A stretch of DNA of 64,000 nucleotides from Eumeta japonica (GCA_005406025.1 BGZK01001006.1:164546-228545), one strand, 5' to 3'. Shown: positions 30,596 through 42,097, counted from the first letter of the stretch. The notes: a model not told the origin generated them from the sequence alone. A program made the numbers and translations.

Positions 30596-30764
30596 CCATG
30601 TTGGGCTTAAAATGTCGATAAAGTGATATAATTCGATAGAATAATACTGGCCATAAATAAAAACCGTCCTTCATATTGAAAATGTTTATTTACTTATTTC
30701 AATGTTTATTTACCTCGATCGGGCCCAAGAGGTCTGTGTTATGGGTAACTTTTTTTTATCATTG

Positions 30765-30900
30765 CGTATTCGATCGGCGAACGAGCAGGAGAGCTATCAG
30801 AGAGTAAATAGTCACCGTCACCCATGGAGACTTTGCAACCCTCGAGGTCACAGCTGCGTTGCCGACATCTTGGAAGGGAACAGGATATTAATTGAAGAGG
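30765..30900 (+). mobile_element. CACCGCCGCCCATG-core repeat, copy 4
   Basis: CGGCGAACGAGCAGGAGAGC, ATCAGAGAGTAAATAGTCAC, CGTCACCCATGG, then TGCGTTGCCGACATCTTGG and GGGAACAGGATATT. All family blocks are in order. Confidence 0.75.
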
Positions 30901-31739
30901 AGAGCGGCTCTCAAGGGGCGATAATTTGTTTCCAACATAGCCATGATGTATACAGATTCATAGTTTTCCCGTTTGGAGGTTCAAATCAGTACGAGTGGAT
31001 TTGTAACTGATTGATATTTGATTTGCACAGTACAATGATAGGGATTGAAATAAAACTGTATTTTAACATTCCGATGAGTGCCCGCTAAAACTCGTAAAAT
31101 ACAATTTGACGCGCGCCCTCCCTTATTAATTACAACATTTTCCAGGGCCGGCCGAGAAAGTCGAGCCTTCTCTTTTAATTGGAATATTGAATACTTTCTC
31201 GCCGAGGCCCTATGACGCTCTTGAAGGGATTTTTAATCAGCGCTACAACAACTTTAAGACGCGGAACAAAAAAGTTTACAACTCGAAGTGTGTTTATTTA
31301 ACAAATTGTTATTTATTTAAGAAGAAGATGTAGAAAATTCGATACCATCGTGATATCGTTTAGGGAGTCAAGAATCTAGAAGAAGAAGAAGAAATACTTT
31401 TACGGTTGTCCTGGCATTTTTACGTGTTCCTCGGTCATATATGTTATACTCTTCTCATCACGCTATGTATGATTAAGAATATCAGAGATCAAGTCAAGTA
31501 TAGATCAGCAGTAGTGCACAGAGTCTGGCAATCATGTACCGTCACCAGCAGCACTGTTCGAAGACCAATCCTAAGGAGTTTCAGATCCGACAAACGCTGC
31601 GTAGACCACCGAAGGTCGCCCATACGATCCGGTTTCTTCGTTTGACCTCTATAGTGTCAGTGTTGATAACACAGTGTACCGGTGTGAGACTAATACGTCA
31701 CGTGTATCACTCCATGAGGTTTGTCTATTTGTGACGTCG
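30901..31739. other. unassigned sequence
   Basis: Includes (AGA)n at 31378-31394. Frames 31406-31645 and 31534-31734 have no motif. No gene is supported. Confidence 0.4.
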
Positions 31740-32010
31740 GGTCGGTCTAGTGACCGCTATTAAGACTTTAACATGACTGTAGTCAGTCATGTTAAAGTCT
31801 TAATTAGAGATAGGCGGTAGTCACTGGGCTGTAGTGTCGTCATGGAACCTGAAAGTGTCGGGTTCGGACTCAGGGCAAATTGAAGGATAAGTTTTTAACT
31901 TTAGTCACATTAAACCATTCGTTCCTTGCGTCGGAGAAGATTTTAAGACGTCGGTCGCGGACATCGTCATAGCAATGCTGATGGTATTCGTTACCAACTT
32001 CCAATACTAC
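31740..32010 (+). mobile_element. tRNA-derived SINE with a hairpin in its head
   Basis: Head from about 31812: GGTAGTCACTGGGC (A-box-like) and GTCGGGTTCGGACTC (B-box-like, GGTTCNANNC). The body is AAGTTTTTAACTTTAGTCAC, CCATTCGTTCCTTGCGTCGG, ATTTTAAGACGTCGGTC, matching 36833 and 62545. The sequence before the hairpin (GGTCGGTCTAGTGACCG) looks like a second, duplicated head, so the hairpin may separate two head copies. Confidence 0.6.
31759..31804. repeat. 20-bp perfect hairpin
   Basis: ATTAAGACTTTAACATGACT (31759-31778) pairs exactly with 31785-31804. The pairing continues outside in imperfect form (GTGACCGC / GCGGTAGTCAC). Confidence 0.9.
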
Positions 32011-32507
32011 CGGACCATGGGGGAGGGGGTTAAATCTGAAATAACCAGTCTGTAGGAGGCTGTGCTAATCTGACGCAACAAATTAGGAATGATTTGCAAT
32101 TTGAGCGTTCTGTGTATGCACGTGCAGTGTGCTAGTTTGAAAACAGCGTCGATGTCTCCTTCTTTTTATGCGCCGCTATATGTTTGTGAATGCCGTCCTG
32201 CTGGTTCTTTGCATATTCTAATATATATTTATAAATTTCAGCACGCTGCTCACAGTATTTTTCCATTCGTTTAGGAATAGAGAGAAAAAAAGTCAATATT
32301 ATTGCCAAAGTTCCTAGTAAATGATCCATATCTCATGAGCAAAGAACGGTAATTTACATGTATGTGCCGATATATAAGACACGCGAGGAAGCAATACAAT
32401 ATGTCAGTCGATCGTGCAGCATCAGCTGCCAATATTTCGGCTATGTAGAACATAAGTTCTGTATTTACGACGCATCAATTATTGAGTAGTCATTTATTTA
32501 GTCTATA
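32011..32507. other. unassigned sequence
   Basis: Overlapping 60-65 codon frames on both strands without motif. Confidence 0.4.
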
Positions 32508-32720
32508 CTAGCTGTCCCGCCCGCTTCGTTGGGTAATTTTTATTTATAAATAAAATGGCGAAGGATTTACGGAATTCTAAAAACGAGTAGCCTAGAACCA
32601 TCTACAAATCATCCCGCATCGAATGGTCCCAGTCCCATGTCTATACGTTTAGTAGTTTTTACGTGATTGGCGAACAAAGACAACCTATTTTTATTATGTA
32701 TTTAGTCTATATTCGAGAAT
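32508..32720. mobile_element. CTAGCTGTCCCGCCCGC-type lepidopteran repeat
   Basis: ACTAGCTGTCCCGCCCGCTT at the edge, ..AACGAGTAGCCTAGAACCAT.., CGTTTAGTAGTTTTTACGTG and ATTGGCGAACAAAGACAACC at the end. The order (CTAGCTG-CCCGC, 'GTAGCCTA', 'TTAGTAGTTTTTACGTG', 'GAACAAAGACA') is that of a well-known abundant short lepidopteran repeat. Confidence 0.62.
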
Positions 32721-32799
32721 TTAATAAGAGTAAAAAACAAGCTTAACGTCGAACAAAAACAGCTGTCTTGCTTGTATGTCTACTGGAAATAAAGATAAA

Positions 32800-33175
32800 C
32801 TCTGTTTACATGTTAGTCGAAAACATGAAAAGTGGGGTATTTATTTATCAGCCTGTGCGTGCGCATGCTCAACAAGATCGCTGCAGCATACAAAATCAAC
32901 TCTTTACACAGATTTAAGATCTTTATGAAACAAACGTGTACGGAAATAACATGTACGACTTTTATCGGGTTGTTTATTTATATGAATAATAGTTATGTAT
33001 TTGTTTATGTTACGTGTGACTAAATCACAAAAGAGCTACCCTTAAATTTTTTGCTTATTCTTCTTAAGGAGTAACTATTTTTCGAAAAAGTGGTAAATTC
33101 ATGGTACTGAGAAGTAATTTAAGTGTTATTAAATGAGCTACTAAATAAAATAAAATTGAAATTAGAGAAAAAAAG
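32800..33175 (+). pseudogene. non-LTR (CR1/Jockey-like) C-terminal fragment plus 3' tail, copy 1
   Basis: The open stretch includes MLNKIAAAYKINSLHRFKIF, resembling the usual L-F/Y-N-K/A-L-P..I......FK..LK end of CR1/Jockey reverse-transcriptase ORFs. The following noncoding tail (AGCTACCCTTAAATTTTTTG, CTTATTCTTCTTAAGG, AAGTGTTATT) is shared, in order, with 41500-41667. Two copies with the same ORF end and tail support one retrotransposon family. Confidence 0.5.
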
Positions 33176-33384
33176 ATTAATTTACCTCTTGCCGTGGCTG
33201 TAGATAAATGTCTGTGATGATATGATATAGAAAACAGAGACAGATAACATGACAAGTAGATATAAGATGGAGTAGGCAGCGACAAGGCAATGCAGTTGCC
33301 AGATAGACCTGTACAAAATTTGATAATATCGTCTCGTATTTCCTAAAAAAACTCGTGGAATATGTTTTTCTAATGGGGTTCCGC

Positions 33385-33665
33385 ATCTCAAAATGAACCC
33401 TTATAGAATCACTACAATATCCGTTTGTCCGTCTGCCTGTCGGTCAGGATCCCTTTTCTCAACAATTCATTGAGGTACAAAGTTGAAATCATTATCAAAT
33501 ACTTGGGTCTGTGGTCCCTTGAACCTATAAAAAATCAACTTTCTAAGTCAACTGATTCCAAAAATACAACTATTTTTATACGTATTTTGCTGTTCGCAAA
33601 TAAATCAAGACCTATTGGGCATTTACGTAAATCTCTACAATAATGAAATGGCAAGAAGCGAGGTG
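33385..33665 (+). mobile_element. dispersed repeat (CCGTTTGTCCGTCTG..CCTATTGGG), copy 1
   Basis: AATATCCGTTTGTCCGTCTG, CAGGATCCCTTTTCTCA, TGGGTCTGTGGTCCCTTGAA, TATAAAAAATCAAC, AAGACCTATTGGGCATTTAC. The copy at 47800-48117 has the same blocks in the same order. I recall the family from Lepidoptera. Termini are undefined. Confidence 0.65.
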
Positions 33666-34050
33666 TAACAGTACAGTAACAGAAAAAGTTGAAAACAGTT
33701 AATTTCCAGTTATTTTTTTTTAAATTTTTTTTTTTAAAGTTGCAATTACAATACAACATTTACAAAAGAGTATGTATTTTGATATATGCTTGTTTTTATT
33801 GATGTAAAATTGATTTTATTCATACATGATATACAAGTGTTTTTACTTTTCGTATCAAAATTTTTGTTTTAAAAAAAATTGAGATAGTAAACATTTTTTT
33901 CGCAAAAAAAGAATGAAATCAAAGTTTTGTGATTCCGGGACCGCTATTCGTCCGGTATAGGTATCCATAACACACAAAAACCGCTGAGACACTTGGTGGA
34001 TGAAATGTCTATGTACCTATGTAATTAAATTCGTACTTCGCCGGCGGTTT
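33666..34050. other. AT-rich unassigned sequence
   Basis: Long T runs (33713-33734) and no recognised feature. Confidence 0.45.
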
Positions 34051-34736
34051 TAGGGTTCCGAACTAAAATGGCAAAAACGGAACCCTTATAGTTTCGTCAT
34101 GTCCGTCCGTCTGTTTCGTATAAGCCGCTATTAGTTTGATAGTTAAATAACAAATTTCAATATTTCTATAGAGGCACTCCATACCTGTAATATAAACTGA
34201 AAAAAAATTTCAGCAAACATCAACGAGTGGCAATATAATTGACAGTTCTTTTAAAAACAATTTAAGGTTCCTAAGCAATTTTTTTGATTACGTGTATAAT
34301 TTCGTAAATAATCGCTACGAAATTAGCAGAAATCGTATTCCCGTCGTTTATTTTCTAAATCGTATGTCCAAAAAAACATGAAAAAATAACGAAGATAACA
34401 TTTAATAAATGGTTTCAAAGAAAGTTATTTTAAATATAATCGTATATATCCTTTTTAAGTTATTGCCGAAAAACCGCGCTTCTCAACAAAAAGACGTAAG
34501 TGCCGTGAAGATACGCCCTTTTGCTGATGCACTTCAGTTTGCACTAGTTTAATAGTAATAGTAGACATACTTATTTGTTTCTCTAGTTATAGGCAACTAA
34601 AGTGCCTATAACATTCTGTGAGGGAAACATGGAAAAGTCTAGCAACGTATTTTTTTAATCTGTAGCGCAATTCTTTGTAATAATGGCTTCCGAACCCTAT
34701 AGTGACCAAGGTCCGACATGCTTTCGGCCAGTTTTT
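34051..34736 (+). mobile_element. GGTTCCG/CTTGGCCAG-type element, full copy 1
   Basis: TAGGGTTCCGAACTAAAATG, AACGGAACCCTTATAG, GTCCGTCCGTCTG at the left. The right edge is CCGAACCCTATAGTGACC then GACATGCTTTCGGCCAGTTT. The interior blocks AAATTTCAGCAAACATCAAC, CTCAACAAAAAGACGTAAG and TTTGCTGATGCACTTCAGT are shared with 38851-39518 and 62943-63665. About 685 bp, no ORF. GGTTCCG and CGGAACCC form an internal hairpin at the left end. Class unknown. Confidence 0.78.
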
Positions 34737-35883
34737 CATTTGTGTCCCTGACCCGAAATAACATTTACTTTCAAACGCTCTCTGAAGTATTAAAGTCCGT
34801 AATACACCGTTTTTCCTTGAGTATTATTCCCAAGGACAAGGTACGTTCGTAATGTAGGCGTCCTTCTGTAACTGTACTCGTATACCTTTTTTGTTATTCA
34901 TTGCTAGAAATGGAGCAAGAGAACTTCGCCGGTTATGAGATTACCCCGGCGTCTGTCATACTCCCAATCTATCACAGCACTTTTTCTCGCAGACGACCAC
35001 CGCGCGCGGGCCGAAGGGCGGAGGGGATCGTGAGGGTCCCAGCCGCCCAAAATATTACGCGTCGAATTGACAAACCTCCTAAAAATAGATATTTTAGGAA
35101 GATTTTAAATATAAAAGATGCCTTTGGCTGCAGCCGCGTGCGACGGTTTTCGACGACAGAGGTCGCTACCTGTCTGTGGACAATTTCAGGGAATAATGAC
35201 ATAATTGTAGATGAAGTTCTGACTCCACGAACGTTCTCAGCACTTAAGTCAAATTTTAGTGTTTTTTTTTAAACCGAATAGTTCTGATATTTTTTTCCCG
35301 TACTTTAATTGAGATTTCATAAAATGGTCCTTTTTTTAGAGTTATCCTAAAATAACATATTGTATATGTTAAATGGATCTGGTGTTTAAGTTACTTATTA
35401 AAGTTGTCAAGTCAGTCTCATTTTATTGCATCAAAAATATGTGTTTTTCTTTAGGTATAATATACTAATTTATATTCAAAAACTGAAGGCCACAGTGCTT
35501 TAAGAGTTCAGTAATCATCAATTACACATCTAATAGTTTCTTTACATTCATATATTTTTTTGATATAGCCAGGTTTTACTTTTTTAATTTTTATTTTGAG
35601 TTTTTTTGGTGGCCATGACAGTCAAAGTCAGAAAAACGACGAGCATTCACAAACTCGCTATAATATTTAGCGTAATTTTTAAGCAATAAAAATGCGTACA
35701 TATTTCTGTACGCAATGGTTTTATTAGAATTGAATTAAAAATTGTCTGAAAACACAAATCCTGCATTTATTACGGTGTTATAGCGACTGTAAAACAGGAA
35801 CTCTAAGACTAAACCTTCAATAACTCATGATCTGACAAGTGGTCAGTAGTTTAGAAGCTACGTGGGCGCATATAAAATCATGT
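34737..35883. other. unassigned sequence with a 123-codon frame
   Basis: The plus-strand frame 34901-35272 (MLEMEQENFAGYEITPASVI..) is arginine-rich in the middle (FSRRRPPRAGRRAEG) and is mirrored by a 76-codon frame on the other strand. No domain, splice context or homologue is recognised. GC is raised only at 34960-35180. It may be part of an old element or an exon; I cannot support a gene. Confidence 0.25.
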
Positions 35884-35922
35884 GTTCAACCGACTACAAT
35901 GCTTCGTTGTAGTCGGTTGAAC
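35884..35922. repeat. 16-bp perfect hairpin
   Basis: GTTCAACCGACTACAA (35884-35899), loop TGCTTCG, exact inverse at 35907-35922. Of the isolated hairpins outside a recognised repeat, only 16966-17011 has a longer perfect stem. Confidence 0.92.
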
Positions 35923-36829
35923 GTAAATAATTGTACCAAGACTAAAGGCGATGTATATAGTCCCTTTTTTTAAACTGGACTATTAGTTAACTGTTAATTC
36001 ATTACTCAAGGCAAAGTAATTGTCGCTAAGATGGATCGAGATTCAATTTACAGGCTAAGTGATTAGCAAAACGCAATTAAGTAATGAAGTATAAGACGAA
36101 AAAGTACTTGTTTGATGTGCTTAATGACGATTTGATAAAAAGTAGAGTGTATATGTTTATAAACAGCTAGAATTTATGCAAATAGTTTATATAAAAAATA
36201 TTAAAAGCTTTAACAATCATTTATCATACATACGAATACATCCATTTATGTTCTTATAAATAAATAATAACATATAATAATAATATAAACTTATGCATAT
36301 ATTCCAGAAAGGCGAGCAAAAGACCGTAAATACATGTTAGAGTGGTTAGAACATAATAAAGACGATTTTAAAGGCTGTGCAAACTAGATTTAGGTCCCAA
36401 TACCTATTAAAGGTATCATTAGCCGTTGTCCATACTTTCCGTGTCTGTAGTCTGGCACATGTGAGTGAGCTTAGCTAGATAATTTATCGCGAAATTATGC
36501 TCTATAATAGTCAATTTCAAGACATTAAAATTTTGATGGCAGAGCGCGTCCGATTTTTGACATTCTCATATTTCACAATTTTTCTTTAACGCTGAAAACT
36601 GATATAGTTTTGAAAAACAATAACGGAATCAGTGAAAGATTTTTCAAGTTATTTTATCTTATAAACTCACATTTGATTTCCAAAAAAATAGGCAGAGACC
36701 ACACACACGCTCACAATTCATGTGTAAAAAGTATATAAAAAAAGTGTCGATGACCAATTTCGTCTAAAAAAAACCATTTTTTTTATTAAAATATCCTATG
36801 TCATATTAAATATGTATCACTCTGAAGCA
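35923..36829. other. AT-rich unassigned sequence
   Basis: Contains a 25-bp fragment AGGCAGAGACCACACACACG (36692-36711), the inverted extreme end of the RTE-like family seen at 44947. Otherwise nothing is recognised. Confidence 0.4.
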
Positions 36830-37060
36830 AACACGATGATCAGGTGGTCAAAAGCGTTTCCTTTCAACTACAAGGTTCAAATTTGAATTCCTAGCCTTGG
36901 TTGAAGTTACCAATAACCTTTTAACTTGAGTCATATTGGACCACTAACTCCTTGGTTTAAAGAGTAATAAGTTAAGTGGTCAGTGTCTCGCCGTTTTCAC
37001 AGCGCCAGCAATATCGACCATCAGCAGCTCCCGACCCTCATAGCATTCGGTCTCCACCTC
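36830..37060 (+). mobile_element. tRNA-derived SINE
   Basis: GATCAGGTGGTCAAAAGCG (A-box-like) and AGGTTCAAATTTGAATTCC (B-box-like) are followed by CTTTTAACTTGAGTCATATT, GGACCACTAACTCCTTGGTT, AGAGTAATAAGTTAAGTGGTC. The body matches 31830-32010 and 62580-62725 block for block. No TSD was confirmed. Confidence 0.62.
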
Positions 37061-37765
37061 ACCAGGTGGAACAATTCACAGTATCACAAAACCCAACATT
37101 AATTACCGATTCCCTTTTAAGCTTGTAGGCCATAACGTTTCGTGACTAAAATTAATCTCGACGTGTTATCCATAACTATAGATAATTATCAGAAATTCTA
37201 AATTTTTATAATAATTAAGCTTTTTTTTTGTGAATTAACAACTTCCTCCTAGCGTAAATAACTCTGACAGACAAACAGGCAGACAGATACTGAAGTTTTA
37301 CAGTAAACATTCTCTTTTAAGAATTTCAGTGTGAGGTAAGTATTATCCCACTACAAACGTATACCTTTCCACAATCTCATTGTATCAGATACAGGGATTT
37401 GTACCTTAAGCATTTCATGCTGGTGCAGTGCGGGTCGGGGCCCTATCGACTATCGTTACAAACGCACTGATATACATATACATGCAGCGATAGCGTTCGC
37501 TATTTACGTCTTGGCATGTTCAGTGTCGCACTGTGTGCTTTTTAAGTTGCCTTACATCAAACACGATCGGCTGATTTTTCCGTGGTTAAGTAGAACCTGG
37601 TGCTTTCAACAAGTTTTATGCAGTTCAGTTCTGATTGTAACTTCGTTGAATAAAAAAAATTTTCAGTACTAAAACTCCGAATTTTGGGCGCTTTGAATAG
37701 ACTAATCTTCTTTTTGTCGAATGAAAGGCACTACATTCTGTTAGAATAGATCAACATCAATTCTT
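37061..37765. other. unassigned sequence
   Basis: No recognised gene or repeat. Confidence 0.4.
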
Positions 37766-38229
37766 TTATTATTATAAACGCGAAAGTTTGCGACGACGGG
37801 TGACTTTTTATTACCCTTCCACGCGAAAACTACTGAACGGACTTTGATGAAACTTTATTATAAATATAGATTGTACATGGGAATAATATGTAGGTTTATT
37901 CATAACCGTATTAGTATTTGTTCGCGGCTTCGCTCACTTGGATATAGAATGAATTCTTTACTTTTTTATCTCTATTGATTATTTTCTGTAAGAGCGATGT
38001 CGAGAACAAGGTCAAGTTCAACATCGCTGTGGGATCAGGATCGCAACGATGACCGGGATCGACATCGTAGGAGTGTGCGAAATCGTTTAATAATGCATAA
38101 AAAATTAAGGCATTACGCGCGTTTTCGGCGCAAGAGTACGGCTCAACCTTCTGGAATAATTTCATCGGAATCAAAATCGAAGGCGGATTCTAAGTGCACG
38201 CGCGAGGCGCCGCGGACGAAAATCTAGAT
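37766..38229 (+). mobile_element. CTAGT-superfamily element, copy
   Basis: Starts ATTATAAACGCGAAAGTTTG, then AACTACTGAACGGACTTTGA and GGGAATAATATGTAGGTTTA, an internal inverted terminus (TTCGCGGCTTCGCTCACTTG), the GATCGG-like body (GACCGGGATCGACATCG), and a final GCGCCGCGGACGAAAATCTAG. The order is parallel to 8459-8978. It carries both the 5' edge and a CTAG end, so it is one of the most complete copies. Confidence 0.62.
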
Positions 38230-38261
38230 ACAGCGTGATCTAGATCATGCTAGATACAGCG
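38224..38261. repeat. CTAGATACAGCG direct repeat around TGATCTAGATCA palindrome
   Basis: CTAGATACAGCG at 38224-38235 and 38250-38261 flank TGATCTAGATCA (38236-38247, a perfect 12-bp palindrome). This sits exactly at the CTAG end of the element above and could be an end duplication. Confidence 0.8.
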
Positions 38262-38850
38262 GCGACCCGCTCGCATCGTTTCGCTGGATGTACAGCTTTC
38301 GGTGAGTGCCGCCATTTATTTTACATGCCCCTTTTCGAGGGGGGAGTCCCCGGGCCATAGGTATACGTACCTCATAGACGTGAAGAGCATTTCGTATTCC
38401 CGTCGAGCGCGACCCTGTTTCACGAGCGTTGTGCCCTGTTATGAATTTTTCATAGAAATCTCGCACCTTTTTTTTTTTTTATTCTAGAATATTCCCCGAT
38501 ATAAATAAATCCTTCACGGATTCATAAGCATCCGAAAGAAGAACTTGCAGATCTCTGTTTTTTACTACCAGCACGTTAGTTCTATTTTTTTTCGGGTTCC
38601 GCGAAAGCAAGCATCGCACCCAGCGGAAGCTCCAAATAACTATATAGAAGGTTCGATTCGCGACACGAAATCAAAGTTATAGAATATATTGAAAAAAAAA
38701 ATATCTAAATGATACGATACGTATTGCTTTATCCTTCGGTCCCCAGTTATATTATATATAGTTATTTGCAACAAGAGAAATTTGTTACATACCATACATA
38801 CTTGTTCCTTATTTCAAAAATTCAAAACGCCTATTTGTATTTTATATTTA
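38262..38850. other. unassigned sequence
   Basis: GC-richer to 38410 with a 73-codon minus-strand frame (38245-38466), then AT-rich. Nothing is recognised. Confidence 0.35.
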
Positions 38851-39518
38851 TAGGGTTCCTAGGCAAAATGGCAAAAACGTTACGCTTTTGAAGTGTAAGT
38901 GTCTCTTACATGCCGCTATTTAGTATGGTAGGTAAATAACAAAAATAAATATTTCTAATTTCGTACATGACAAAAGTTGAAAAAAATTTTTTTTAGCCAA
39001 AATCGACGTGTGGTACATATTACGACAATTTTTTTAAACAATTTAAGGTTTCTTAGCAATTTTTTTGATTAATTGAATATTGTCGGAAATATTCGCTCCG
39101 AAAGTAGCAGGAATTGTGCCCTCCCCCTTTATTTTTTAAACCGTACATTAAAAAAATATGAAAAAAAGTACAAAGATAACGCTCAATAAATACTTTCAAA
39201 AAAAATTATTTTGAAAATCATTGGATATAGCGTTTTTGAGTTATTGCCAAAAAACTGCGCTTCTCAACAAAAGAACGTAAGTGCTATGATTTTTTGCTGG
39301 AGCATCTTCATTTACACTCCTTTAAGAGTGACAGTTGACATACATACTAGTTTTTCTAGTTTTAAGTGACTAAAGTGCTTATACCTATTATGAGCGGGAA
39401 ACATGAAAAGAGTGTAACAACGTACTTTCTTCATCTATCGTAGAACATTTCTTTGTAGTAATGGTTACGGAACCCTATAATGAGCATGGTAGAGACATGC
39501 TCTTGGCCAGTTTTTTTT
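38851..39518 (+). mobile_element. GGTTCCG/CTTGGCCAG-type element, full copy 2
   Basis: TAGGGTTCCTAGGCAAAATG.. to ACGGAACCCTATAATGAGCA.., GAGACATGCTCTTGGCCAG. It is collinear with 34051-34736 (shared CTGCGCTTCTCAACAAAAGA, TTTTTGCTGGAGCATCTTC). The left GTCCGTCCGT block is lost. Confidence 0.78.
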
Positions 39519-40742
39519 GTACAATTATTTCAACGAGGAATATGAATGGAGTTTCGTTGCCCAAATAAGTGATCATCTGCGTTCAATTGTTAATACAGGC
39601 ATTGTCACGTAGTTGTAATAGCGCCATCTGTGATCTCTACTATAAATTACGCAGTGCTTGTTAGTGGAAGCGGTTTTCTGTCATATTTATTGTGTCCGTC
39701 TTGTTGTTGACATAATACTATGAGGATGCTGTTACATGGGTTGATGTTTGTAGCACACATGTTATGCGTTTGTAAAATGATGAAGCATTGCTCCTAAACA
39801 AATCTGTAGGTAATGGTGAACGTCTCGCTCACACTTACGAGTACAAGCGTTTGTCGGAGTGAGATAGTATTGTAATGCAAATTTTGGATCGGAAAACTTT
39901 ATGTCGTGTGGTATTTATTATAATTGTTGTATTTATTATAAAGGCACAATAAATGTTGAAAATATTGCCTAGTAGTTAGTAGTAGTAGTATGTAAATGTT
40001 GTACTAGTAGTTCCATGTTGAAAGTTATACTAATAATACACTACAAAATTATTTAAAACAACGAAACCGTTGCTTGTTTTGTGCAATATTTGCACAAGAA
40101 TAATTAAATTATTCCTTTCATGGGACCGTGTTCTTTTTTTACGTAGATGTTTACAGTTTGGTAGATGTAAACAATTTGTTTCGTATCGGCCGCCCGGGAT
40201 CATAATGATTGTTTCTGATTTCGTTTTTGATTCTGAAACTATTTACTCTCTATGTCAATGCAGATTCCGAAGCTGATTCCAGTGTGTATATATTTTTATT
40301 TTTTCAATATAAAGCACCCTGTCTTGTATTCCAGAAGGGTTGAGCCGTTTCAGCTCTGACCAACAGACGGACATACACTCAATTTTATTTATACGCTTAT
40401 TTTATTTATGACCCCTTGTCACATTGATAAGTGTGAGCTTGTGAATTTGTGTATTGTTAGCTTGTAAAAATTTAAATTAAAATTATCCTTACTTCAGACG
40501 TAATCACGTGAAACTCAGAGTAAAATTCATTGCTTATTTATTTATTTATTGTGTCAGAGAAAATTTTGCAGCTGAAATTTTTAAAAACATTCCTACTAAA
40601 TATACATTAATAAAGCATATTACAAGTTCACCGGATCACATTTCATATAGAATGCAAGACGATGATTAAATATAAGAATATTCGACCCTCCTGTAAGTAT
40701 AATACACAATCACACTTATACATGTGTAGGTGATTGTTGAGG
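39519..40742. other. unassigned sequence
   Basis: Includes (TAG)n at 39970-39991. GCGCCATCTGTGATCTCTAC at 39622 echoes GCGCCATCTAGTGG at 30166. A 68-codon frame (40070-40276) has no motif. Confidence 0.35.
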
Positions 40743-40764
40743 ATGTGTGTGTGTGTGTGTGTAT
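40743..40764. repeat. (TG)n microsatellite
   Basis: About ten TG units. Confidence 0.92.
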
Positions 40765-41234
40765 AGGGGATGTTCAAGCGTGAGCAAATATGCAATCTCT
40801 GTTCAGTGGCCAGCGTGTCGAGATAAGGGTAAACGTTTGCGTACAATGTTAATGAGCTTATCGCGACGGGGAAAAAACATATTTAAGTCTTTGAAAGTCT
40901 TTTGGTACGTGCGCACAAGCCTAATGCGCCTTGTTTGAACTTCGCTCGCCCATAAGCCTGCAGTGTTTTTGACGCAATAAAAACGGGAAATATTAAGAAA
41001 AGTCGAGTTGGTTTGTGTCTGTATTAATACTGTACTAAATAGACATCTGTATTCTGTAGATTTTGAAAACTTTCATAAATACCTTTTCTACCAAAAAAGT
41101 AATGAACTTAAACTTATATATAAATGGAATCTTAACCCTGGCATCTCAATTCATCTATGAAAATTTATATGTTAAAAAATTTTTAGAAATGCTTATAAGA
41201 AATCGTAGTCGACATAAAAGTCAGTAACAGAAAT
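40765..41234. other. unassigned sequence
   Basis: No feature is recognised. Confidence 0.4.
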
Positions 41235-41667
41235 AAAAATAAATTGATTTCACATGTTAGTCGACTAAGTAAAGTCACAAATTCATTCAGAGGGCTCTGT
41301 GTGTGCACATTCAATAAGGTTCCTGTGGATATACAAGACTTACCCCGTATATAAATTTAAGAGTGTTATTAAACAATCACCCAGTAAAAAAGGTATTAAG
41401 CAATTTCTGAATATTTAGAATACAAATATCCATGGGCATAAGCGGCTCGACTTCTTACCGGGCTGTTTCGTTCTTAATGGTTTTGTATTCGTTTTGGCTA
41501 TGTGTGAGCGAATTAGAAAAGAACTACCCTTAAGTTTCCTGCTCGTTCTTCTTGAGGGAAAACTGCCTTCCGAACGAGCAGTAAAGTGTAAATTCGCAAA
41601 AAATATGACGTATTTCAAGTGTTATTTTGTAATCTGTGAAAATTTGAATTTGAAATTAAAATAAGGG
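41235..41667 (+). pseudogene. non-LTR (CR1/Jockey-like) C-terminal fragment plus 3' tail, copy 2
   Basis: The frame reads FNKVPVDIQDLPRI then stops. Further residues (ISEYLEYKYPW) appear after more stops. F-N-K-x-P-x-x-I-x-x-L is the end motif of CR1/Jockey-type reverse transcriptases. CACATGTTAGTCGACTAAG upstream matches 32810, and the downstream tail (GAACTACCCTTAAGTTTCCT, CGTTCTTCTTGAGGG, AAGTGTTATTTTG) matches 33035-33175. Many stops; dead. Confidence 0.6.
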
Positions 41668-41837
41668 TAGATTTTACACAGTCATTGATATCTTATTGAA
41701 CATTGCATGGATACGGAGTCCTTTAAATGAGTTCGCGACTTTCTGTCCTCGGCTATATGCAGACAATAGTGTATATTAATTTCAAGTTCTAAAAGAAACT
41801 TTTCGTACTATGATGGTCGGTCATTGCACATGTAACG

Positions 41838-42074
41838 AAAAATCTGGCCAAGGAGCACGTCAAACCATGCTCGTTATAGGGTTCCGAATCCATTATTACA
41901 AAGAAATGCACTACAGATGTAAAGAGTACTCGTTACACTTTTTCCGTGACACGTATACTATAAAGTACATCAATATACGTGTAATAGTTATTGAATGAAG
42001 TGCCTGTGATATACGGACGGACGGACATAATGAAACTATAAGGGTTCCGTTTTTGGCTCGGAACCCTAAAAATG
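41838..42074 (-). mobile_element. GGTTCCG/CTTGGCCAG-type element, internally deleted (inverted)
   Basis: AAAATCTGGCCAAGGAGCAC, GCTCGTTATAGGGTTCCGAA, ACAAAGAAATGCACTACAGA. It then jumps to CGGACGGACGGACATAATG and ACTATAAGGGTTCCGTTTTT, ending GGAACCCTAAAAATG. Both outer edges are kept and most of the middle is missing, compared with the 680-bp copies. Confidence 0.75.
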
Positions 42075-42097
42075 ATGATTTTTCCATTACATTGTCA

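Noticed and set aside
34901..35272. 123-codon Arg-rich frame
   Set aside because: Mirrored by an open frame on the other strand, no homology that I recognise, no promoter or splice context. Kept only as a note within the unassigned region.
35884..35922. miRNA precursor
   Set aside because: The stem is 16 bp with a 7-nt loop, well below the usual 60-90 nt precursor with a 20-plus bp stem.
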